Origin: Bacteroidetes bacterium UKL13-3
GTDB taxonomy: Bacteria > Bacteroidota > Bacteroidia > UKL13-3
NCBI GenBank assembly: GCA_001602415.1
Contig: CP012155.1
Span: 558,001 to 622,000 of the forward strand
DNA: 64,000 nucleotides
Direction of reading: 5' to 3'
The notes beneath the pieces were generated by a model. That model was not told the origin of the DNA. It made no database searches and worked only from the letters and a program-made list of their open reading frames with translations. How positions within the stretch are numbered: position 1 is the stretch's first letter; every line of letters starts with the position of its first letter. Below, one piece after another: positions 32,409-41,655 of this stretch. The translations under genes and the position numbers were made by a program.

Positions 32409-34157
32409 ATGCGTTTACTTTCTTTGGTTACATTTTTTCTGATTTGTTTTACCCATGCTGCGCTTAAAAGTCAGTCACTATATCCGCGAAATTATTTTGT
32501 TTCGCCAATGGATACACCGTTGTATTTAAGCGCACCATTTGGCTCCCTGCGCGATAATCATTTTCACAGTGGCATGGATATTCGTACCTATGAGAGAGAA
32601 GGACTTCCCATTTATGCCGTTGCCGATGGTTACGTGGTGCGAATCAAATACGCTTCAAATGGCTACGGAAAGGCCGTGTATATTAACCATCCAAACGGTT
32701 ATACAAGTGTATACGGACATTTACAAAAAGCCGAAGGTGAACTGGCTTCATACATCAAACGCTACCAATACGAGATAGAGCGTTTCGACTTTGATCATTT
32801 TCCTGGAGTAGGAAAAATGAACGTTACCAAAGGTCAAATCATTGGATGGAGCGGAAACAGCGGAGGCAGCACGGGTCCGCATTTGCACTTCGAACTGCGC
32901 GATACCAAAACCGAAGATGTTATCAATCCACAACTGTTTGGCATTCCCGGTGTAGATGTGTATCAACCCATCATTAAAAAAGCAGTGGTATATTCACTTG
33001 ATGCCAATAAACCCTTAGCAATTGCCACCATCGATCTTACTAAAAGCAACATGGTTATGGGGTTGGATGCTGTTCCAACCTACTTGGATACAATTAAGCT
33101 ATCGGCAAATACAATTGGATTTGGAGCCGAAGCTTATGACTACCTCACCAATACCAACAATGAGTATAGTATTTACGGCTTGTTATGTGTGGTTGATGGA
33201 AAAAAAATGTACGAGCATAAAATGGATCGTTTTAGTTTTGATGATTCGCGATGTATCAATGTTCACATCGATTATGGTTTGTACAAAGAAGGAAAAATAA
33301 GGGTTCAAAAATGTTTTAAGGACGATGGCAATCGCATTGCTGTTTACAACTATTTACGAAACAAAGGGAAGTATATCATGTCGCGCGATTCGTTAGTTCA
33401 CAACGTTTTACTTACAGCCTACGATTTTGATGGACGTACAACATCCGTGCGTTTATTTTTTAGGTATGATGCAAAAGTTCCTGTGCAGGTTCAAAAATAT
33501 ATACCCAATGGTGTAGCTGTATTTTACCCAACAAAAAATAACAGTTATAAAACAAAAGAAATAGAAATTCAGGTTCCTGCAAAAGCGCTTTATGATACAC
33601 TGCTTTTTACTTATAAAATCTTGCCTACCGAAAAATTCGCCTACTCGGCAACACACCAAATTCAGGATGCTTTAACGCCTTTAAACAGTTCCATTTCTAT
33701 TTCCGTAAAAATGGATGCCACAGCCGAAACAGTGAAAGATAAACTACTGTTGGCGTCCATAAATGCCAGTGGAAATATTTTAGCAATTGGTGGGGGTTAT
33801 GATACGGATAAAAATGGTTGGGTAACGGCCCGAACCAGCACGTTTAGCAATGTTTTAATTGTGGCCGATTCCATGGCTCCGGTTGTTAAAATTACCAATG
33901 CAAACAAAGAGGGTATGGTAAAAGATACATTGGGAATGAATATTAAAATTGAAGATAATCTATCGGGCATTGCATCCTATAAACTTACTTTAAATGGTAA
34001 ATGGGTGCTCACGGATTATGATGCCAAAAATGATATGCTTACTTACTTGTTTGATGAAAAAACAGTTTACGGACAAAAACAAGAAGCCATTATAACTGTT
34101 TCGGATAAGAAGGGAAACACCACAGTTGTAAAAAAAGAAATCACTTTTGTGAAGTAA
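32409..34157 (+). CDS. secreted M23 family metallopeptidase
   Basis: 582 residues from ATG 32409 (another in-frame ATG is at 32379). The signal peptide has core LLSLVTFFLICFTHAAL. The LytM/M23 domain spans about 30-190: HFHSGMDIRTYEREG (His and Asp Zn ligands), YTSVYGHLQKAEGE and TGPHLHFELRD (catalytic and Zn His). A 400-residue C-terminal part with beta-sandwich character follows. M23 enzymes cut peptidoglycan cross-bridges, and members lacking activity regulate amidases; here all visible Zn ligands are kept. Confidence 0.88.
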   Translation: MRLLSLVTFFLICFTHAALKSQSLYPRNYFVSPMDTPLYLSAPFGSLRDNHFHSGMDIRTYEREGLPIYAVADGYVVRIKYASNGYGKAVYINHPNGYTSVYGHLQKAEGELASYIKRYQYEIERFDFDHFPGVGKMNVTKGQIIGWSGNSGGSTGPHLHFELRDTKTEDVINPQLFGIPGVDVYQPIIKKAVVYSLDANKPLAIATIDLTKSNMVMGLDAVPTYLDTIKLSANTIGFGAEAYDYLTNTNNEYSIYGLLCVVDGKKMYEHKMDRFSFDDSRCINVHIDYGLYKEGKIRVQKCFKDDGNRIAVYNYLRNKGKYIMSRDSLVHNVLLTAYDFDGRTTSVRLFFRYDAKVPVQVQKYIPNGVAVFYPTKNNSYKTKEIEIQVPAKALYDTLLFTYKILPTEKFAYSATHQIQDALTPLNSSISISVKMDATAETVKDKLLLASINASGNILAIGGGYDTDKNGWVTARTSTFSNVLIVADSMAPVVKITNANKEGMVKDTLGMNIKIEDNLSGIASYKLTLNGKWVLTDYDAKNDMLTYLFDEKTVYGQKQEAIITVSDKKGNTTVVKKEITFVK

Positions 34158-34189
34158 CCCCAATTCATTCCTAACATAACATACACAAC

Positions 34190-34642
34190 ATGGCAATTAC
34201 ATTACAAGTAGGCGACAAAGCTCCTGCGTTTAAAAGCATCAATGAAAAAGGCGAAAAAGTTTCATTAGCCGATTATAAAGGCAAAAAACTGGTATTGTAT
34301 TTTTATCCCAAAGATAGTACTCCGGGTTGCACTGCAGAGGCTTGCGATTTGCGCGACAACTATGAAATGTTTCAAAAACAAGGCTATGAAATTTTAGGAG
34401 TAAGCCCCGACTCAGAAAAATCGCATGTGAAGTTTATCGAAAAATATGAGTTGCCATTTTCATTGCTTGCCGATGAAGATCACAGTGTTGCCGAAGCATT
34501 TGGAGCATGGGGCGAAAAAAGCATGTATGGCAAAAAATACATGGGCATTTTGCGCAGCACATTTGTGATTGACGAAAAAGGAAAAATTGAAAAAGTAATT
34601 GAAAAGGTAGATACCAAAGCGCACACCAAACAAATTATTTAA
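34190..34642 (+). CDS. bcp: thioredoxin-dependent peroxiredoxin, BCP type
   Basis: 150 residues, typical for BCP/PrxQ. FYPKDSTPGCTAEACDLRDN carries the peroxidatic Cys47 and, five residues on, the resolving Cys52, the alpha2-type atypical 2-Cys arrangement. Reduces H2O2 and organic peroxides at the expense of thioredoxin in the cytoplasm. It follows the M23 peptidase by 32 bp. Confidence 0.95.
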   Translation: MAITLQVGDKAPAFKSINEKGEKVSLADYKGKKLVLYFYPKDSTPGCTAEACDLRDNYEMFQKQGYEILGVSPDSEKSHVKFIEKYELPFSLLADEDHSVAEAFGAWGEKSMYGKKYMGILRSTFVIDEKGKIEKVIEKVDTKAHTKQII

Positions 34643-34708
34643 TTTGAGATTGACGATTTACGATTTGAGTGAGATACACTATTAACCCAATAGCTATTTC
34701 ACTCAAAT
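34643..34708. terminator. convergent inverted repeat with heptamer tract
   Basis: A 10-bp stem ATTTGAGTGA / TCACTCAAAT (34663-34672 and 34699-34708) lies between the convergent bcp and symporter genes and reaches 6 bp into the symporter's end. The left side is a heptamer tract (GATTGAC, GATTTAC, GATTTGA). The 26-nt loop is long for a terminator. Confidence 0.5.
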
Positions 34709-36055
34709 TTCACCTTCCCATTTGGCAATAACATAGGTTGCTAAACAATTACCAATCAAGTTTACGGAAGTTCTTCCCATGTCCATCAGGGCATCAATGG
34801 CTAAAATCGCAAATGCCTTTTGCGGATCCAATCCCAAGGAAGCAACTGTTCCAACCAAAATTAAAAACGATGCACCTCTCACTCCAGCAACTCCTTTGCT
34901 GGTAAGCATTAAAATCACACACATTTGTATTTGTTGGGCAATGGTTAAATCAATGCCACATACTTGCGCCACAAACACCGATGCAAGCGATAAGTACAAA
35001 GTGGTTCCATCTAAATTAAAACTGTAGCCTGTTGGCAATACAAACGCAACTACTTTACGCGGGATACCCATTTTTTCTAAGTTCTCCATAGCCTTAGGTA
35101 AAGCGGCTTCCGAGCTTGCAGTAGCAAAGGCAATGGATAAGGGTTCGGAAATATGTTCAATAAATTTTTTGAAAGGAAGCTTTACCATTAAGCCAATAGG
35201 AACCAATACTACCAATACAAATACAATGAGCGCAACATACAGCGTAACCAATAATTTTAACAAATCGTGGAGCACGCCATAACCCATGCTGGCCACTGCA
35301 TAACCAATGGCACCGCCCACTGCCAATGGGGCAACATACATTACCAGGTTGGTAAACTTAAACATCACTTCAGCCAATCCTTCAATGGCACTTACCATTT
35401 TTTCTTTGCGCTCACCTTTAACTTGCGCCAAGGCAATGCCAAACAAAATGCTAAAAATAACAATTTGTAAAATCTGATTATCTGCAACCGATTTGGCTAT
35501 GTTCTCCGGAAAAATATCAAGTATTACATTGTGGGTATGTTTTTGTTCCAAGAGTTTGTTGGCCTTGTCTACCTGCTCCGTTTGTGCTTGCAATGATGAT
35601 CCTACACCGGCCTTCGAAACATTAATGGCTACCAATCCAATAAACAAGGCAATGGTAGTTACAACCTCAAAATATAAAATAGATTTCCAACCCATACGGC
35701 CCACTTGCTTTAAATCACTGTGGCCAGCAATACCCACAACTAAGGTAGAGAAGAGGAGTGGGGCAATAATGGTTTTTATTAAACGTAAGAAAATATCAGA
35801 AAAAACTTTCATCTCCTTGGCTGCATCCGGAAAAAATTCAGCCACTTCAATTCCCAAAAACATAGCTAACAAAATACTTGATGTTAATGATTTGGAGCGA
35901 AGTGTGTACCAACCTAATGTGCCAATAAATACCCAACGAACGGCATGCAACAATAGGGTGGAAAGCGATGCAACTTCCATCCAGTTGAGTATATGCAACG
36001 TGGAATCAATAAAAAATAAAGCGAGTATGCCAAAAAGCAGTTTGCGGTTGTCCAT
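34703..36055 (-). CDS. dicarboxylate/amino acid:cation symporter (DAACS family)
   Basis: 450 residues with eight or more membrane helices. DAACS motifs: the serine-rich re-entrant loop FATASSEAALPKAMENL, then PTGYSFNLDGTTLYLSLASVFVAQ (the sodium and substrate site), and near the C-terminus DALMDMGRTSVNLIGN. Members (GltP, DctA) take up glutamate, aspartate or C4-dicarboxylates with H+ or Na+; the substrate here cannot be fixed. Confidence 0.92.
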   Translation of the reverse strand: MDNRKLLFGILALFFIDSTLHILNWMEVASLSTLLLHAVRWVFIGTLGWYTLRSKSLTSSILLAMFLGIEVAEFFPDAAKEMKVFSDIFLRLIKTIIAPLLFSTLVVGIAGHSDLKQVGRMGWKSILYFEVVTTIALFIGLVAINVSKAGVGSSLQAQTEQVDKANKLLEQKHTHNVILDIFPENIAKSVADNQILQIVIFSILFGIALAQVKGERKEKMVSAIEGLAEVMFKFTNLVMYVAPLAVGGAIGYAVASMGYGVLHDLLKLLVTLYVALIVFVLVVLVPIGLMVKLPFKKFIEHISEPLSIAFATASSEAALPKAMENLEKMGIPRKVVAFVLPTGYSFNLDGTTLYLSLASVFVAQVCGIDLTIAQQIQMCVILMLTSKGVAGVRGASFLILVGTVASLGLDPQKAFAILAIDALMDMGRTSVNLIGNCLATYVIAKWEGEI

Positions 36056-36160
36056 GTTTCAAACCTAGCAAAATCAAAGGAATAAAAAAGGCGGGAGTTG
36101 ATAGGGGTTGACTGGTGGTTAGTTAATAATGTTAATTGAAGAATCGGCTAGCATCGTTGA

Positions 36161-36205
36161 CTGAGCGGAGTCGAAGTCATCGGTGCGGGCTTCGACTTCG
36201 CTCAG
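36161..36205. repeat. long GC-rich hairpin, interspersed-repeat type
   Basis: Arms CTGAGCGGAGTCGAAG (36161-36176) and CTTCGACTTCGCTCAG (36190-36205) match at 15 of 16 positions around a 13-nt loop. It lies in the gap between msrB and the symporter gene (both minus strand). From memory, closely similar elements are scattered through many Bacteroidota genomes. Confidence 0.75.
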
Positions 36206-36218
36206 CCACAGCACATGC

Positions 36219-36262
36219 CTACGTTTTTAGCCAATAGCTAAAAGCTAATAGCCAATAGCTTT
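36219..36262. repeat. degenerate heptamer tract
   Basis: Reads as units of 7: TAGCCAA, TAGCTAA, AAGCTAA, TAGCCAA, TAGCTTT. It follows the hairpin at 36161. Confidence 0.7.
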
Positions 36263-36309
36263 TAATAATATCAACCGTTCACTCTATAAACTTTACGTTT
36301 AGCCTGATA

Positions 36310-36840
36310 TCAGTGATTCGAGCTGTCCGGTTTGTAAAAGTTAATGGAAGTGGAATTAATGCAATACCTTAAACCAGTTTTATCTTTAGGCCCATCATTA
36401 AATACATGTCCCAAGTGACCACCACAATTTGCACACATTACTTCGGTGCGAACCATGCCATGCGAAAAATCTTTATGCTCAATAATTTTTGTTTTGTCTA
36501 ATGCTTCATAAAAACTTGGCCAACCGCATCCGGCATCAAATTTAGTATCTGAAGTAAACAACTCTGCACCACAAGCAGCACATTCGTATGTTCCCGAATC
36601 CCAGTGTTGGTCGTATTTACCAGTATATGGTCTATCTGTTCCTTTCTGACGAATAACATAAAATTGCTCTTCCGTAAGTTCTTTTTTCCATTGATCTTCG
36701 GTTTTATTTACAGGAACATTCATGGTGTTATTGTTTAATGATTTTGAAGTATTGAGAGCCTTGTTGCTGTTGGATGTGCAAGAGGTAAACCCCAGCAGGA
36801 ACAGTATTGAAATCGTTGATGTGAATAGTATTTTTTCCAT
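36310..36840 (-). CDS. msrB: peptide-methionine (R)-S-oxide reductase, lipoprotein form
   Basis: MsrB domain: ECAACG and MCANCGGH (two Zn CxxC pairs), AGCGWPSF and [13 protein letters not shown] (catalytic Cys). From ATG 36840 it has a lipoprotein signal peptide ([10 protein letters not shown]) and 176 residues, and would repair oxidised proteins in the periplasm. That start overlaps the end of the upstream T9SS nuclease gene by 113 bp. An ATG at 36723 would give a 137-residue cytoplasmic enzyme with no overlap. The quality of the lipobox favours the longer form; this is not settled. Confidence 0.88.
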   Translation of the reverse strand: MEKILFTSTISILFLLGFTSCTSNSNKALNTSKSLNNNTMNVPVNKTEDQWKKELTEEQFYVIRQKGTDRPYTGKYDQHWDSGTYECAACGAELFTSDTKFDAGCGWPSFYEALDKTKIIEHKDFSHGMVRTEVMCANCGGHLGHVFNDGPKDKTGLRYCINSTSINFYKPDSSNH

Positions 36841-38812
36841 AATCCAATTGCATACTTTTATTAACATACATTTCGCCCATTAAGTTTTGAAGCTCCACTG
36901 CGATGGTTGAAGGTCCGTTGCTGTTAATGGAAATATATAACTCTTCAGTAAACGGATTGGGTGCAATGTCAACAGCTGCTAAATCGGGTTGTGTCCAATC
37001 AACAGCTACTATGTTTGAGTAGTTTTCTTTTCCATCAAAGTCCATTTGTTTTAAGCGATAAAAAATGGATGTTGTAGGGTAGATGTTGGAATATTCCGGA
37101 TTGTTATCTAAGTATTGATAGTATGTATTTTTTAGGGTTGTTCCTGCTCCTTTCACAATGCCGATTTCATTCCATGTTTGGGCATCATAGCTGCGCTCCA
37201 CACCAAATGATTTGTTATTGATTTCACTGGCAGTAATCCAGTTGAGCAATACTTGTTCATTTTGCTTATTTGCGGTAAACGAAATAAACTCAACAGGCAA
37301 GGTGTTATCATTTGAGGTAAGATACCCAGTTGTTTGATAATTGGTTGTTGTATACCATCCATTGTATTCAATTACCGCGTAATAATAATTTGTACTTTGA
37401 GTAAGATTGGTAATAGTAACACTGCTTCCTGTTCCATTATACACCACAAAATTTCCTGAACCTATTTGTGGGGCCGATGCAATATTGCTGCTGGCATTAT
37501 AGTGAAATGTATCTAAAGGTAAACCGGTAATAGCAGATCCGGCTCTTACCAAAACAAGCCTGCGGTTTCCGTTTCCACTTTTCCAATTTAGGGTAACACT
37601 TGTATTACTGTTATTGGTAATTATAAGATTACTTGCTGCAATAGTTGGTTCCGAAGGGACACTTCCGCCCCAAATACGCTGCACAAATTGCGGACTGTCG
37701 ATAAAAGGATTGCGGTTGTTTTGCAACGCAAAGATTGCGTTGTTGCGTTTCATTTCTTTATCGCTCACCGGGTCGAGGTTATTCCATTCTTGTAATAAAC
37801 TTAATTGCCAAGGAAGAAAACAAGGAAAACTTGTTCCATTCAACACATCTGTTGCGCCAGTATTACTTACCCAAGAAGCAATAAGGTTTTCATAACGCGT
37901 AGCCATGTAAAAATAACCTCTTGCAAAATCACCTTTGTACTCGTCAATGGGTTCAAAAACAGTTCCTATATATCCGTAGTTTAAAGTTGATGTTCCTCTT
38001 TTCCCGCCATACAACGAAGTGTAATTTATTGTTGTTACATTACCATAAGGGAAATTGCCTCTTTCTCCATTTACCTTTCCATCAGAAGCAAAAACATGGT
38101 GCACATCAGAAACCATTGGTGTAGCTGAGCCAAACCAACTTTGCGGAAAAGAATGCTCTCTGTTGTAGCAGTTTCCTTCTACCGAGTAACTACCGCATTG
38201 GTTCGTAACCATTGTATATTCGTATGGAGAAGCTTGGTCAAATCGAGTAGAGTAAACATCCCAAACTTTTCCATTAGGTTGCACATCCGAAGTAGAATAA
38301 GCATTCCAAACACCAGGTGTGTAACTTAAAGTTGTATGTCCTAAAATCTTGTTGTACAAAACGGTTTTCAAAGTTGCTCCGCGCTGTGTGTTTACAGTTG
38401 AATAATAGGAAGCTGGAATTCCCCAAGTAACGCATGTTCCTGTTAAACTAATATTTTGAGTGGTAGATCCTACACTTGTATTGCTTATTGTTCCTGTTAT
38501 GGTTCCCGTTGCTGCCGGACTCAATCGAACATAAACAACAGTAATGGCAACCGTTCCCGATGTTGGAACAATGGTAAGGCTGCTGCTGTAACCAAATCCA
38601 TAGGTTAACGAAACCTCGTATTGCGCACTTGCTGTAACAACAAGATTGGCTGTTAAAGCAGTTCCAGAAACAGTATATCGTTGAGAAGTCGAACTGTGAA
38701 ACGGATAAACATTTCCAAAATTGGGTAACGAAGCAGTACTACTTGTTATAGTACCGGCATCTACTATTCCTGCAAAAAGTAAGAATAATAAGAGTGTGGT
38801 ATTTTTTTTCAT
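36728..38812 (-). CDS. secreted endonuclease I with Fn3 and T9SS sorting domain
   Basis: 694 residues. Signal peptide ([15 protein letters not shown]); beta-rich N-terminal domain about 20-130; endonuclease I (EndA/NucM) domain about 135-390 with [12 protein letters not shown] and [23 protein letters not shown] (catalytic His and Mg ligand Asn); Fn3-like domain about 395-500; then a second beta region and a type IX sorting domain ([11 protein letters not shown] ... [12 protein letters not shown]). It should be exported by T9SS and degrade extracellular DNA or RNA for nutrients. The last 113 bp overlap the msrB signal peptide in another frame. Confidence 0.92.
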   Translation of the reverse strand: MKKNTTLLLFLLFAGIVDAGTITSSTASLPNFGNVYPFHSSTSQRYTVSGTALTANLVVTASAQYEVSLTYGFGYSSSLTIVPTSGTVAITVVYVRLSPAATGTITGTISNTSVGSTTQNISLTGTCVTWGIPASYYSTVNTQRGATLKTVLYNKILGHTTLSYTPGVWNAYSTSDVQPNGKVWDVYSTRFDQASPYEYTMVTNQCGSYSVEGNCYNREHSFPQSWFGSATPMVSDVHHVFASDGKVNGERGNFPYGNVTTINYTSLYGGKRGTSTLNYGYIGTVFEPIDEYKGDFARGYFYMATRYENLIASWVSNTGATDVLNGTSFPCFLPWQLSLLQEWNNLDPVSDKEMKRNNAIFALQNNRNPFIDSPQFVQRIWGGSVPSEPTIAASNLIITNNSNTSVTLNWKSGNGNRRLVLVRAGSAITGLPLDTFHYNASSNIASAPQIGSGNFVVYNGTGSSVTITNLTQSTNYYYAVIEYNGWYTTTNYQTTGYLTSNDNTLPVEFISFTANKQNEQVLLNWITASEINNKSFGVERSYDAQTWNEIGIVKGAGTTLKNTYYQYLDNNPEYSNIYPTTSIFYRLKQMDFDGKENYSNIVAVDWTQPDLAAVDIAPNPFTEELYISINSNGPSTIAVELQNLMGEMYVNKSMQLDYGKNTIHINDFNTVPAGVYLLHIQQQQGSQYFKIIKQ

Positions 38813-38816
38813 GCGG

Positions 38817-38824
38817 CAAATATA
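38817..38824 (-). promoter_or_regulatory. possible -7 box of the endonuclease gene
   Basis: Minus-strand TATATTTG matches TAnnTTTG and ends 4 nt before the ATG, implying a leaderless or nearly leaderless transcript. Read-through from the FAD dehydrogenase gene 34 bp upstream is an alternative. Confidence 0.35.
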
Positions 38825-38846
38825 TTTACCGCACGTTAATTCTGTC

Positions 38847-40394
38847 TTAAATATTCATGCTCAAGGCAATCATCTCTGCACAGCGTTCGCCATCCATGGC
38901 AGCACTTACAATTCCTCCTGCATAACCCGCCCCCTCGGCACAGGGGTACAAACCTTTAATTTGCGGATGCTGCAAGGTTTCTTTATCTCTAGGAATGCGA
39001 ACAGGCGAAGAAGTGCGCGATTCGGTTGCTACCATTACGGCTTCATTGCTCATATACCCCTTCATCTTTTTTCCAAAAACCTGCAACGCATCTCTCAATG
39101 ATGCACTTACAAAGGATGGAAGAATATCGTCAAGCGAATGGCTTTGCAATCCTGGTAAATAAGAACAATTCGGTAGCTGTGTAGAGTGTTTTTTATTTAC
39201 AAAATCAGCTACACGTTGTGCAGGTGCCTGTAAGGTTTGAGTTGCGGCAAAAGCTTTTTGCTCTATTGATGACTGAAAATACATTCCGGCTAATGCACCT
39301 TGTTTTTCAAAAGGTAAAAAGTCTTTAGTTTCAATCGAAACTACTAACCCCGAGTTTGCAAATTCATTATTACGTTTGCTTGGGCTCCATCCGTTTACTA
39401 CAATCTCGCCAGAGGCAGTGGCTGCTGGCGCAATAATACCGCCCGGACACATACAAAATGAAAACACACCTCTTCCAACAGATTGATTAACGATGGAATA
39501 GGAGGCCGGTGGTAAATAATCACCACGCACATCGCATTTATATTGAACCGAATCAATTAACGCTTGCGGATGCTCAATGCGCACACCCAAAGCGAAAGGC
39601 TTGGCTTCTATCAAAATATTTTTGCGGTGTAATAACTCAAAAATATCTCTTGCCGAGTGGCCAGTTGCCAATAAAACATGTGACGTTTGAATAACCGTAT
39701 CTCCATTTACTTTAATACCTGTAACTTGTTTTCCATTTAACAAAATATCGGTAAGCTTGGTGTTAAAATGCACCTCTCCTCCATAATGCTCAATGGTTTC
39801 ACGAATACGCGTGATAATGCCCGGTAGTTTGTTGGTGCCAATATGTGGATGTGCTTCATACGTAATTTCATGCTCGGCTCCATGTTTTACCAGTAACCTT
39901 AAAATACGATGTACATCGCCACGTTTGGTTGAGCGTGTGTATAATTTCCCATCGCTATAAGTTCCAGCACCGCCTTCACCAAAACAATAATTCGACTCCG
40001 GATTAACCGTATTAAAACGCGTTATCTGCGCTAAATCACGTCTACGTTCCCTTACCGCTTTACCTCTTTCGATGATAATGGGTTTAATTCCTTTTTCAAT
40101 ACATTTTAAGGCTGCAAATAAACCTGCAGGTCCCGCTCCAACAATTATAATGGATGGTGCATTGCTTACGTTCTTAAAATCAAATTCATTCGCTTTTTCG
40201 GCAATCTGTTCAGTTTCTTGTACATCAACTAAAACATGATACCGAATAGGCTTACGCCTTGCATCAAGCGACTTGCGAACAATGGTGATTGTAATTTCTG
40301 TTGAGATGCCCAGTTGTTTGTACGCATTAACTAAAATGGTTTTTTCGGTGAGGCAATGCTCCGGAAGCATTGATAATTCTATACGTTTCGTCAT
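38847..40394 (-). CDS. FAD-dependent dehydrogenase (COG2509 type)
   Basis: 515 residues. After an N-terminal alpha/beta segment (about 1-80) comes the FAD Rossmann motif IIIVGAGPAGLFAALKCIEKG (about 83-103) and IIERGKAVRERRRDL. Later FGEGGAGTYSDGKLYTR and VLLATGHSARDIFELL are typical of the COG2509 uncharacterised dehydrogenase group, and the C-terminus has GAGYAGGIVSAAMDGERCAE. The true substrate is unknown. It is probably the first gene of a pair with the nuclease. Confidence 0.88.
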   Translation of the reverse strand: MTKRIELSMLPEHCLTEKTILVNAYKQLGISTEITITIVRKSLDARRKPIRYHVLVDVQETEQIAEKANEFDFKNVSNAPSIIIVGAGPAGLFAALKCIEKGIKPIIIERGKAVRERRRDLAQITRFNTVNPESNYCFGEGGAGTYSDGKLYTRSTKRGDVHRILRLLVKHGAEHEITYEAHPHIGTNKLPGIITRIRETIEHYGGEVHFNTKLTDILLNGKQVTGIKVNGDTVIQTSHVLLATGHSARDIFELLHRKNILIEAKPFALGVRIEHPQALIDSVQYKCDVRGDYLPPASYSIVNQSVGRGVFSFCMCPGGIIAPAATASGEIVVNGWSPSKRNNEFANSGLVVSIETKDFLPFEKQGALAGMYFQSSIEQKAFAATQTLQAPAQRVADFVNKKHSTQLPNCSYLPGLQSHSLDDILPSFVSASLRDALQVFGKKMKGYMSNEAVMVATESRTSSPVRIPRDKETLQHPQIKGLYPCAEGAGYAGGIVSAAMDGERCAEMIALSMNI

Positions 40395-40809
40395 GGTTAG
40401 GTATTTATCCTAAAGATTGTTCTGGCAAATATCAATCTTTTACTCAACAAAATATTTTTTTATCGAAGCTACGTAAATGTATAAAAAAAAGAATGTGTGC
40501 AGTATGCTAATGTTTTGAATTAATTTGGTGTCGCCTATTTTTAATAATCCGGAAGTTAGATATCATGTTTCAATACTTATACAAAAACCATATCTCTAAT
40601 AGTACAAGTTAAATTGTCTTAAACAGTTATTTTTCGAATGCATTCGGGATCATTATCTCATTATTATCCGAACTTTTATAATATTGAAATTTGTATTTTA
40701 TAAATCAGTTTAGGTTGGTTGTTCTTAGTTTTTTGTTTTTGTCAACACAGCAAGGTAATGTTCCCAATTTAAATTAATTTTACCCCCGATTCAACATAAA
40801 ACACAATTC
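40395..40809. other. 415-bp A/T-rich intergenic region, divergent
   Basis: Between the divergent FAD dehydrogenase and transketolase genes. No ORF with coding character, RNA gene, or clear TAnnTTTG plus TTG pair was found. It is A/T-rich with several T-tracts, and probably holds both promoters. Confidence 0.5.
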
Positions 40810-41655
40810 ATGGCTGATATTCAAAAACTAAACGGTTTAGCATCACAAGTTCGCAGAGACATTTTACGCATGGTTCATGGAGTAAAATCCGGTCACCCGG
40901 GTGGATCATTAGGGTGTGCGGATTTTCTAACTGCACTTTATTTCGAGATTATGGATCACAATCCTGCATTTAATATGGATGCTAAAGGCGAGGATGTTTT
41001 CTTTTTATCTAACGGACATATATCACCTGTTTTTTATAGTGTATTGGCTCGTTCAGGTTATTTTCCAGTAAGTGAATTGGCTACTTTTCGTAAACTCGAT
41101 TCGCGTTTGCAAGGACATCCGGCAACAGCCGAACATCTTCCTGGAGTGCGCATTGCAACGGGTTCGTTAGGACAAGGAATTTCAGTTGCCGTAGGTGCTG
41201 CTACCGCAAAAAAAATGAATAAAGACTCCAAGCTCGTTTATGCCTTAATGGGTGATGGAGAAATTGAAGAAGGACAAAACTGGGAAGCGTTCATGTTTGC
41301 TGCCCACCATAAAGTAGATAACCTCATTGTTACCATTGATTACAACGGACAACAAATTGATGGTTCTACCAAAGAAATTATGGGCTTGGGCGATGATATT
41401 GCCGATAAATTAAAAGCCTTTGGATGGCAAGTGATGTTTATGAACGGACATGATATGCAAAATATTTTGGACGTAATGGCGCAAGCCAAAGCTGCTACCG
41501 GAAAGGGGAAACCAATTTTTGTGGTGATGAAAACTGAAATGGGTTATCCTATTGATTTTATGATGGGATCTCACAAATGGCATGGTGTATCACCCAATGA
41601 TGCAGAGCTTGCCAACGCACTCTCTCAACTTCCCGAAACCGCTGGTGATTATTAA
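40810..41655 (+). CDS. transketolase, N-terminal (ThDP-binding) subunit
   Basis: 281 residues. Thiamine diphosphate site: RMVHGVKSGHPGGSLGCADFLTALYF near the N-terminus and MGDGEIEEGQNWEAFMFA (the GDG...N metal motif, about 149-166). The matching C-terminal subunit is at 43066, so transketolase is split in two, as in many bacteria of this type. Together they move two-carbon units in the pentose phosphate pathway. The two halves are separated by a VWA gene that overlaps this gene's end. Confidence 0.94.
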   Translation: MADIQKLNGLASQVRRDILRMVHGVKSGHPGGSLGCADFLTALYFEIMDHNPAFNMDAKGEDVFFLSNGHISPVFYSVLARSGYFPVSELATFRKLDSRLQGHPATAEHLPGVRIATGSLGQGISVAVGAATAKKMNKDSKLVYALMGDGEIEEGQNWEAFMFAAHHKVDNLIVTIDYNGQQIDGSTKEIMGLGDDIADKLKAFGWQVMFMNGHDMQNILDVMAQAKAATGKGKPIFVVMKTEMGYPIDFMMGSHKWHGVSPNDAELANALSQLPETAGDY

